A stretch of 11,592 nucleotides of DNA, taken from assembly GCA_002737595.1 (NCBI GenBank), contig NSHZ01000049.1, positions 1 to 11,592 of the forward strand, in the 5' to 3' direction. Below are positions 6,571 through 11,592 of this stretch, one piece after another (position 1 is the stretch's first letter; every line of letters starts with the position of its first letter). Under the pieces are notes generated by a model. That model was not told the DNA's origin. It saw only the letters and a list, made by a program, of their open reading frames with translations, and searched no databases. Position numbers and translations under genes: made by a program. The DNA comes from Actinomycetota bacterium (lineage in GTDB: Bacteria; Actinomycetota; Actinomycetes; Nanopelagicales; Nanopelagicaceae).

Positions 6571-7323
6571 ATGTCAGGCCATTCCAAATGGGCGACGACC
6601 AAGCATAAGAAGGCCGTCATCGATGCAAGACGTGGAAAGCTCTTTGCACGCCTTATCAAGAATATTGAAGTCGCCACTCGCACTGGTGGCGCCGACATGG
6701 CTGGCAATCCCACCCTCTTTGATGCGGTACAAAAAGCAAAAAAGAATTCTGTACCGAGCGACAACATTGATCGTGCTCTCAAACGCGGCAGCGGCGAAGA
6801 AGTGGGTGGCGCCGACTACAAGACGATCATGTATGAAGGTTATGGGCCAGCCGGAGTAGCGCTCCTCATCGAATGTCTTACAGACAATCGCAATCGTGCG
6901 GCTACCGATGTGCGGGTTGCGGTCACCCGCAACGGAGGCAACATGGCTGACCCAGGGTCAGTGGCCTATCTTTTCAATCGCAAAGGCGTGATTATCGTTC
7001 CGAAAGGTTCGCTTTCTGAAGATGACATTCTGCTCGCTGTCCTCGAGGCAGGTGCTGAGGAAGTGAACGATCTTGGAGAATCCTTTGAAGTCGTGAGCGA
7101 GGCGAGCGACATGGTCGCCGTCCGCACCGCACTTCAGGCCGCTGGCATCGATTACGACTCTGCTGACTCATCTTTCCTCTCGAGCATCTCCATCCCCCTT
7201 GATGAGGAGAGCGCCCCCAAGGTATTCCAATTGATCGAGGCCCTCGAAGAGGTCGACGACGTGCAAAACGTATTTGCTAACTTCGATGTTTCAAATGAAG
7301 TCATGGCGGCCCTCGATCTTTAA
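6571..7323 (+). CDS. yebC: YebC/PmpR family protein (YebC/TACO1 translation-factor family)
   Basis: This 250-residue cytoplasmic protein has the family hallmarks: [14 protein letters not shown] (1-14), the basic segment [18 protein letters not shown] (18-35), [20 protein letters not shown] (46-65), [19 protein letters not shown] (88-106) and the [14 protein letters not shown] stretch. Three domains are expected: an N-terminal helical/basic part and two alpha/beta lobes. The family was long annotated as transcriptional regulators; more recent work on bacterial members and mitochondrial TACO1 links it to relief of ribosome stalling at proline-rich stretches. I cannot tell from sequence which holds here. 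Its position directly before ruvCAB is common in bacteria. Start ATG with GAGAGG (6558-6563) seven bases upstream; length is typical. A 97-bp gap with a LexA box follows, so it is probably not under the same control as ruvC. Confidence 0.95.
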   Translation: MSGHSKWATTKHKKAVIDARRGKLFARLIKNIEVATRTGGADMAGNPTLFDAVQKAKKNSVPSDNIDRALKRGSGEEVGGADYKTIMYEGYGPAGVALLIECLTDNRNRAATDVRVAVTRNGGNMADPGSVAYLFNRKGVIIVPKGSLSEDDILLAVLEAGAEEVNDLGESFEVVSEASDMVAVRTALQAAGIDYDSADSSFLSSISIPLDEESAPKVFQLIEALEEVDDVQNVFANFDVSNEVMAALDL

Positions 7324-7344
7324 CCCGAACGCCAGGTAGACACG

Positions 7345-7367
7345 CCCGCCGCCGGTAACGGGACGGG
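7345..7367 (+). terminator. GC-rich imperfect hairpin after yebC, weak terminator candidate
   Basis: Downstream of the yebC stop, CCCG (7345-7348) can pair with CGGG (7364-7367), and CCG (7352-7354) with CGG (7359-7361) around a GTAA loop, with an internal bulge between. No T-run follows, so any terminator or attenuator role is speculative. Confidence 0.25.
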
Positions 7368-7391
7368 AGTGCCTTCCATGGCGTACTCTTA

Positions 7392-7407
7392 TCGAACAGA
7401 TGTTCGG
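7392..7407. promoter_or_regulatory. LexA-binding SOS box upstream of ruvC
   Basis: TCGAACAGATGTTCGG matches the actinobacterial/Gram-positive LexA consensus TCGAAC-N4-GTTCGA with one mismatch at the last base, and dyad symmetry extends outwards as TA(T)...(A)TA. It ends 13 bases before the ruvC start and overlaps the region where a promoter (candidate -10 TACTCT, 7384-7389) would begin transcription, so bound LexA would block it. This predicts DNA-damage induction of ruvC-ruvA-ruvB as one operon. Confidence 0.85.
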
Positions 7408-7420
7408 ATAGGAGGTCAAC

Positions 7421-7918
7421 GTGCGGGTTTTGGCGCTCGATCCCGGCCTGACCAGGTGCGGAATAGCCGTCGTCGAGGGCGTCCCAGGGCGGGCCCCCAT
7501 CATGATTGCAGTCGATACCCTGCGCACCCCGGTAAACGCCGACTTGGCCGATCGCTTATTGGAACTTGATACCCACTTCACGGTGTGGCTCGACCAATAC
7601 CACCCGGATGCGGTGGCCATTGAGCGCGTCTTTTCCCAAGCTAACGTTGCCAGCGCGATGGCGACTGCACAAGCAGCCGCAGTCTTGATGGTGGCGGCCA
7701 GCCGGCGTGGCATCCCAGTGACGCAACACACCCCGAGTGAGGTGAAAGCAGCAGTTACTGGAAATGGGCGAGCAGATAAATCTCAAGTAGGCACGATGGT
7801 TGCCAGGTTGCTAGGGCTTACTTCAATCCCGGCTCCGGCAGATTCTGCCGATGCCTTGGCTCTTGGAATTTGTCATATTTGGCGATCACCTGTCCGTACG
7901 TCAGCGGTGGCTCAATGA
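7421..7918 (+). CDS. ruvC: Holliday junction resolvase RuvC
   Basis: This 165-residue RNase H-fold endonuclease would cut Holliday junctions symmetrically as a dimer, acting with RuvAB in recombinational repair. The four catalytic acidic residues are visible: D7 in [12 protein letters not shown]68 in AIERVF, and D141 and D144 in [15 protein letters not shown], matching E. coli D7, E66, D138 and D141. [15 protein letters not shown] and [18 protein letters not shown] are also typical. The start is GTG at 7421, supported by AGGAGG (7410-7415) and by D7 being in the standard position. A LexA box lies just upstream. The stop codon overlaps the ruvA start (ATGA), so the genes are coupled. The protein is slightly shorter than the E. 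coli enzyme (173), with no key residue missing. Confidence 0.96.
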   Translation: MRVLALDPGLTRCGIAVVEGVPGRAPIMIAVDTLRTPVNADLADRLLELDTHFTVWLDQYHPDAVAIERVFSQANVASAMATAQAAAVLMVAASRRGIPVTQHTPSEVKAAVTGNGRADKSQVGTMVARLLGLTSIPAPADSADALALGICHIWRSPVRTSAVAQ

Positions 7919-8526
7919 TTGCCACGCTACGCGGACGAGTCACTTCCATCAATATTGATTCTGCTGTCATCGAAATGGGTGGTTTTGGTGTCTCGGTACA
8001 CATCACGCCCGCAACATCTAGTTCGCTGCACATAGGCAGCGAAGTAACGCTGGCTACTTCGCTCGTTGTTCGAGAAGACTCACTTACGCTTTTCGGTTTC
8101 ATCAACGATGATGAAAGAAGTACCTTCGAACTTTTGCAAACTGCTACAGGTGTGGGGCCTCGTCTCGCGCAAGCCATGCTCGGTGTGCACTCGCCCAATA
8201 CTCTGCGAATGGCGGTAGCTACTGAAGATTTTAAGAGTTTAGAGATGGTGCCTGGAATAGGTCGGAAAGGCGCACAGCGCATTGTTTTGGAATTGAAAGA
8301 TCGCATTGGCTCACCGGAATTGCATGCGACGGCGCGCAGTATGGGTGTGGCAACTGCGCCATGGCGCACGCAAGTGCACGCCGCCTTGCTTTCATTAGGT
8401 TTTGCGGCTCGTGAAGCTGCAGAGGCCATAGATGTCGTTGCGCAAGAGATTGCCAGTGGTGAAATTAATGAGAGTGAAACAGCGGCGTTGTTGAAGAGCG
8501 CTTTGAGGAGTAGGGATCGTGGCTGA
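7915..8526 (+). CDS. ruvA: Holliday junction branch migration protein RuvA
   Basis: This 203-residue DNA-binding subunit forms tetramers that hold the four-way junction and load RuvB. It starts [12 protein letters not shown], the classical RuvA N-terminus, which fixes the ATG at 7915 although the frame opens at 7870. Domain I (OB fold) spans about 1-63. Domain II carries two helix-hairpin-helix motifs, [17 protein letters not shown] (73-89) and [20 protein letters not shown] (109-128), for minor-groove DNA binding. After a flexible linker, domain III (about 153-200, [16 protein letters not shown]) contacts RuvB. Length equals that of E. coli RuvA. The ATGA overlap with ruvC and the 8-base overlap with ruvB show tight coupling; its own ribosome-binding site is poor (GGTGG). 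Confidence 0.95.
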   Translation: MIATLRGRVTSINIDSAVIEMGGFGVSVHITPATSSSLHIGSEVTLATSLVVREDSLTLFGFINDDERSTFELLQTATGVGPRLAQAMLGVHSPNTLRMAVATEDFKSLEMVPGIGRKGAQRIVLELKDRIGSPELHATARSMGVATAPWRTQVHAALLSLGFAAREAAEAIDVVAQEIASGEINESETAALLKSALRSRDRG

Positions 8527-9553
8527 GATAAACGATCTGGCAACGGGTGCGTCGATAGAGGAGCGGCACATCGAGTCCGCGTTGCGACCACGCTCACTCG
8601 AGGAATTCGTGGGTCAACATCGCGTTCGCCAGCAACTCGATTTAGTTCTCAAAGCTGCCAAGGGAAGAGCAAGCACTCCTGATCACGTGCTCTTCTCTGG
8701 GCCTCCAGGTTTAGGAAAGACCACTCTTGCCATGATCATGGCGGCCGAACTGGGTGCCCCACTTCGGGTTACGAGTGGGCCAGCCATCACGCACGCCGGA
8801 GATCTGGCCGCGCTCCTTTCCTCACTCGTCGAAGGTGAGGTGCTCTTCCTCGATGAGATACACCGGATGGCAAGACCTGCCGAAGAGATGCTCTACATGG
8901 CCATGGAGGATTTTCGCGTGGACGTAATTGTCGGCAAAGGTCCGGGGGCGACTGCTATTCCTTTGGCGCTCCCACGTTTTATGTTGGTCGGCGCGACTAC
9001 GCGAGCCGGATTGCTACCGGGTCCGCTCCGTGACCGCTTCGGCTTCACCGCCCACCTTGACTTCTATGAAAGTTCTGAACTTGAGCAAGTGCTCGCGCGT
9101 AGCGCTGCACTCCTCGGTATTACTGCTGATGGTGATGCTCTTGCCGAGATAGCTCGTCGGTCACGGGGAACCCCTCGCATCGCCAATCGACTCTTGCGGC
9201 GAGTACGTGATTACGCTCAAGTGCACGGTTTGTCACTTCTCACGCTGGGAGCTGCAGAGGCCGCCCTGGAGGTCTATGAAGTGGATCAGCTTGGGCTAGA
9301 CCGTCTTGACCTTGGGGTACTTGACGCACTCATTCGCAAATTTGGTGGCGGACCAGTGGGACTTTCAACGCTTGCACTCTCGGTTGGCGAGGAGATGGAG
9401 ACAGTTGCCAGTGTGGCCGAACCCTTCCTCCTTCGGGCTGGATTGCTCGCGCGTACCCCCCGTGGTCGGATCGCCACCGCTGCCGGATGGAGCCATCTGG
9501 GCTTGCAAGCACCGGCTGTTCTAGATCAACCCGAGCTCTTCGACGCACCCTGA
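8519..9553 (+). CDS. ruvB: Holliday junction branch migration ATPase RuvB
   Basis: This 344-residue AAA+ motor forms hexameric rings on either side of the RuvA-bound junction and drives branch migration. In order: [11 protein letters not shown] (23-33), Walker A GPPGLGKT (61-68), Walker B LFLDEIHR (109-116), the beta-hairpin that touches RuvA (about 131-147), sensor 1 GATTRAGLL (158-166), arginine finger region PLRDRFG (169-175), sensor 2 RGTPRIANR (216-224, R220), and a C-terminal winged helix with [17 protein letters not shown] and RTPRGR. All catalytic elements are intact. The start is GTG at 8519, overlapping the ruvA stop by 8 bases, with GAGGAG (8505-8510) eight bases upstream. It is the last gene of the SOS-controlled set; a 158-bp gap with a tandem repeat follows. 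Confidence 0.97.
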   Translation: MAEINDLATGASIEERHIESALRPRSLEEFVGQHRVRQQLDLVLKAAKGRASTPDHVLFSGPPGLGKTTLAMIMAAELGAPLRVTSGPAITHAGDLAALLSSLVEGEVLFLDEIHRMARPAEEMLYMAMEDFRVDVIVGKGPGATAIPLALPRFMLVGATTRAGLLPGPLRDRFGFTAHLDFYESSELEQVLARSAALLGITADGDALAEIARRSRGTPRIANRLLRRVRDYAQVHGLSLLTLGAAEAALEVYEVDQLGLDRLDLGVLDALIRKFGGGPVGLSTLALSVGEEMETVASVAEPFLLRAGLLARTPRGRIATAAGWSHLGLQAPAVLDQPELFDAP

Positions 9554-9566
9554 AGCCTCCGACTAG

Positions 9567-9621
9567 TCGCTGGATGGTCACTGGATGGTTGCTGGATGGT
9601 CGCTGGATGGTCGCTGGGGGG
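9567..9621. repeat. Five-copy 11-bp tandem repeat between ruvB and yajC
   Basis: Five head-to-tail units of consensus TCGCTGGATGG lie at 9567-9577, 9578-9588 (C/A change at unit base 3), 9589-9599 (T at base 2), 9600-9610 (exact) and 9611-9621 (last bases GGGG in place of GATGG). They begin 13 bases after the ruvB stop. The 11-bp period is about one helical turn, so each copy faces the same side of the DNA. It could be a minisatellite arising by slippage, a multi-copy protein site, or part of a poorly structured transcription end. The rest of the ruvB-yajC gap (9622-9711) holds a candidate yajC promoter and no other gene. Confidence 0.9.
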
Positions 9622-9633
9622 TAGATAGGTGCG

Positions 9634-9660
9634 TTGGGGGCCTCTCAATACCCCTAGAAT
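9634..9660 (+). promoter_or_regulatory. Candidate promoter for yajC-secD-secF
   Basis: TAGAAT (9655-9660) is a good -10 hexamer and the same as the one before pdxS. A weak -35-like TTGGGG (9634-9639) lies 15 bp upstream, shorter than ideal. Transcription would start near 9667, leaving a leader of about 45 bases with GAGGAG (9699-9704) before the yajC ATG. GGGGG (9636-9640) and CCCC (9651-9654) could also pair as a small hairpin. Confidence 0.4.
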
Positions 9661-9711
9661 TGCGAAGCCCACTGACCTACCTGGTCGAACCTTACGTTGA
9701 GGAGATTTTCC

Positions 9712-9975
9712 ATGGAGCAGATCCAATCTTTCTTGCCACTGGTCTTGATGGCCGCTGCTTTCTGGTTTCTGATCATCCGGCCCAACCGTAAGAAGCAGGC
9801 CGCCATGGTTTCCATGATCGCCGCGCTGGGACCCGGCGCCCGCGTGATCACCTCGAGTGGAGTCAAGGGAACCATCATTTCGATGGGTGAGAGTGAAGTT
9901 GTTTTGGAGATCGCCCCGGGGGTCCACACCACGTGGACCAAGGGCGCCATCACGAAAGTTGAGAAGGCCGACTAA
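9712..9975 (+). CDS. yajC: Preprotein translocase accessory subunit YajC
   Basis: This 87-residue single-span membrane protein associates with SecD and SecF around the SecYEG channel. The N-terminal helix (about residues 5-24, FLPLVLMAAAFWFLIIRP) is followed by the family signature RPNRKKQAAM and a small cytoplasmic domain with LGPGARVITSSGVKGTII (39-56) and GVHTTWTKGAITKV. The ATG at 9712 has a strong GAGGAG (9699-9704) seven bases upstream; an in-frame TTG at 9697 would add five residues but has no such site and overlaps it. The gene is followed without any gap by secD. A probable promoter lies in the preceding intergenic region, so this is the first gene of the secretion operon rather than part of the ruv unit. 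Confidence 0.95.
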   Translation: MEQIQSFLPLVLMAAAFWFLIIRPNRKKQAAMVSMIAALGPGARVITSSGVKGTIISMGESEVVLEIAPGVHTTWTKGAITKVEKAD

Positions 9976-11490
9976 ATGGCAACACCTACCTCATCGCGCC
10001 CCAGTAGGGCGCTCCTGATTCTTTTTGTGCTGATCATTGCTCTGGGTGCCACCGCATTCATTCAAGGTGCTAAGAGTGTGCGCCTTGGCCTTGACCTTCG
10101 TGGTGGAACGTCAGTCACTCTGGTTCCACGTGTAGCCACTGCCGATAAGCAGAACAAACTCACTGCTGAATCGATCGATCAAGCTGTTGGAATCATTCGC
10201 CAACGCGTCAATTCACTTGGTGTTGCTGAATCCGAAGTCACCGCTGTAGGTAGCGGGACAAATCGTCAGATCGTTATTTCTGTGCCCGGTGACACCGGTC
10301 GCCGTATTGTTGAATTGGTGGGTCAAACCGCAGAGCTTCGATTCCGCCAAGTTCTTCTTGAAGGACCGCCGGCGGCAAGTCCGGTTGACACTGCCACCGT
10401 CGTGTCGGGAGATCTGACGACGGCCTTGAGCGCACAATATGCAGCTTATGACTGCACTAAGAAAGAGAGCTTGCAAGGTGGTGGCGGAGATGATCCTAAG
10501 GCTGCACTCGTCTCTTGTGATCGTGCCGGCACAGTGAAATATTTGCTAGCGCCAGCCAAGGTTGTAGGTGCAGATGTCTCTACTGCCTCAGCTGTCCTTG
10601 ATCAACAAGGCGGTAGCGGTTGGATGGTCAGCCTTGATTTCAACGGAGATGGCACCACCAAATTTGGTGAATTGACCTCTCAAGTAGTCTCACTTCCTCA
10701 ACCACAGAATCAAGTGGCCATTGTTCTCGATGGATTAGTAATTTCTGCCCCGCGGATTATCTCTGCAATTACTGCGGGAAATGCACAGATCACTGGTAAC
10801 TTCACGCAAACCGATTCTGCCGATCTTGCCAACGTGCTTAAGTATGGCGCTCTTCCGCTCGCCTTCGATCGCGGAGAAGTTCAGCAAATTTCACCAACCC
10901 TCGGTGCTGATCAACTTCGCGCTGGGCTTTTGGCCGGATTCATTGGATTAATTCTCGTGGTTCTTTTTTCGCTGCTTTATTATCGTGGTCTTGGTCTAGT
11001 CACGATCGGTTCACTCGCTGTCGCTGGCGCGCTTGCCATGCTGATGTTCCTGGTACTTGGCAAGGCCATAGGTTTCACTTTGACACTCGCGGGTATTGCT
11101 GGTGCCATTGTTGCAATCGGAATCACAGCTGACTCGTTCATTGTTTTCTTTGAACGTCTTCGTGATGAAATACGTGACGGTCGATCCCTCAGAAGTGCAG
11201 TTGAGTCGGGATGGGTACGCGCGCGTCGTACGATTATCGTTGCGGACTCGGTGTCGATCATTGCAGCAGTACTTCTTTACTTCTTTGCTGTGGGAGGGGT
11301 CAAGGGATTCGCGTTCACACTCGGTCTTACCACTCTGATCGACCTAGTAGTGGTATTCCTTTTCACCAAACCCATACTCACCCTCTTGGCTCGGACAAAG
11401 TTCTTTGGTGGCGGTCATCCACTCAGTGGTCTTTCCCCAGACCGTCTCGGCTCTAAGCGAGCTCTCACTACGATCGCAGAGGAGGCGTAA
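9976..11490 (+). CDS. secD: Protein translocase subunit SecD
   Basis: This 504-residue RND-type membrane protein works with SecF to pull secreted proteins across the membrane using the proton-motive force. TM1 is at about 13-30, followed by VRLGLDLRGGTSVTLVP (35-51), the first periplasmic (extracytoplasmic) domain with RQRVNSLGVAESEV (75-88), and a linker containing a Gly/Asp-rich stretch (166-174). The base before the membrane part carries FTQTDSADLANVLKYGALPL. Five C-terminal helices lie at about 316-335, 341-361, 365-388, 420-439 and 445-467, including ITADSFIVFFERLRDE (383-398), the actinobacterial version of the SecD TM4 signature, and GFAFTLGLTTLIDLVVVF. Length is similar to other actinobacterial SecD proteins, which are shorter than E. 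coli's. The ATG directly abuts the yajC stop; secF overlaps its stop by one base. Confidence 0.97.
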   Translation: MATPTSSRPSRALLILFVLIIALGATAFIQGAKSVRLGLDLRGGTSVTLVPRVATADKQNKLTAESIDQAVGIIRQRVNSLGVAESEVTAVGSGTNRQIVISVPGDTGRRIVELVGQTAELRFRQVLLEGPPAASPVDTATVVSGDLTTALSAQYAAYDCTKKESLQGGGGDDPKAALVSCDRAGTVKYLLAPAKVVGADVSTASAVLDQQGGSGWMVSLDFNGDGTTKFGELTSQVVSLPQPQNQVAIVLDGLVISAPRIISAITAGNAQITGNFTQTDSADLANVLKYGALPLAFDRGEVQQISPTLGADQLRAGLLAGFIGLILVVLFSLLYYRGLGLVTIGSLAVAGALAMLMFLVLGKAIGFTLTLAGIAGAIVAIGITADSFIVFFERLRDEIRDGRSLRSAVESGWVRARRTIIVADSVSIIAAVLLYFFAVGGVKGFAFTLGLTTLIDLVVVFLFTKPILTLLARTKFFGGGHPLSGLSPDRLGSKRALTTIAEEA

Positions 11491-11592
11491 TGGCCGGCTC
11501 ATTCGGTGCGCGTCTGTACAACGGAGAGTTGTCAATCGACTTTATTGGCAAACGTAAACGTTGGTATGCCTTTTCTGGCGTTTTAACACTGG
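11490..11592 (+). CDS. secF: Protein translocase subunit SecF, N-terminal 34 residues (cut by window edge)
   Basis: The start ATG at 11490 shares one base with the secD TAA stop (TAATG) and has GGAGG (11481-11485) upstream. The visible N-terminus, including FGARLYNGELSIDFIGKRKR and then WYAFSGVLTL, matches actinobacterial SecF, where the SIDF-(I/V)-G-(K/R)-(K/R)-(K/R)-RW segment leads into the first membrane helix. SecF pairs with SecD as the second half of the proton-driven translocation motor. Everything beyond residue 34 lies outside the window. Confidence 0.93.
   Translation, partial: MAGSFGARLYNGELSIDFIGKRKRWYAFSGVLTL

Noticed and set aside
6916..6933. 7-bp inverted repeat GTTGCGG/CCGCAAC with a TCAC loop inside yebC
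   Set aside because: Short arms in a conserved coding stretch; expected by chance in a window of this size.
7818..8597. 259-residue minus-strand open frame opposite ruvA
   Set aside because: It is antisense to ruvC, ruvA and ruvB, whose motifs are complete; the Ser/Ala/Arg-rich translation is typical of an antisense shadow.
9567..9621. CRISPR array
   Set aside because: The 11-bp units are directly adjacent with no spacers and there are no cas genes.
9526..9927. Minus-strand open frame containing the 11-bp repeat, giving a repeated HPAT-like peptide
   Set aside because: The repeating peptide only mirrors the DNA repeat, and the frame runs antisense through yajC.

Overview
The window looks like a core chromosomal segment of an actinobacterium (Actinomycetota) of intermediate GC, judged by eye at roughly 50 percent. 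Three things point there. The first is the phosphatidylinositol/mannoside cluster (pgsA-type PIP synthase, PatA-type acyltransferase, PimA). The second is the gene order, PIM cluster, pdxS-pdxT, yebC, ruvC-ruvA-ruvB, yajC-secD-secF, which I recall as the same general order as in Mycobacterium and other actinobacteria. The third is an actinobacterial/Gram-positive type SOS box in front of ruvC. Very short or negative intergenic distances suggest a streamlined genome, perhaps a freshwater lineage of the Nanopelagicales or Microbacteriaceae kind, but the lineage cannot be fixed from this sequence alone.

Layout. Positions 1-778 hold two minus-strand genes: an unrecognised protein cut by the window edge (1-144) and a multi-spanning membrane protein with a C-terminal SHOCT motif (167-778). 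A 47-bp divergent region with a symmetric -10-like element separates them from the plus-strand genes, which run to the end of the window. The first plus-strand block (826-4977) is a tightly overlapped run: PIP synthase, acyltransferase, PimA mannosyltransferase, a small LemA-like membrane protein and a DUF3048 lipoprotein. It makes the inositol lipid anchor and the first mannosylated, acylated PIMs; the last two genes are uncharacterised envelope proteins.

The second block (5023-6510) is pdxS-pdxT, the two subunits of the DXP-independent pyridoxal 5'-phosphate synthase. pdxT has no ATG, GTG or TTG that would give a full-length protein, and it seems to start at a CTG just after the pdxS stop. 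yebC (6571-7323) follows. Next come ruvC, ruvA and ruvB (7421-9553), the Holliday junction resolvasome, behind a good LexA box. A 158-bp gap containing five copies of an 11-bp tandem repeat separates ruvB from yajC-secD-secF (9712 to the window end), the SecDF-YajC translocation accessory complex. secF is cut by the edge.

I see no tRNA, rRNA, CRISPR array, insertion sequence or prophage, and no clearly new multi-gene system. The points most worth checking are the non-canonical pdxT start, the 11-bp repeat array, the SOS box, the LemA-like/DUF3048 pair in the PIM operon and the perfect inverted repeat inside pimA.
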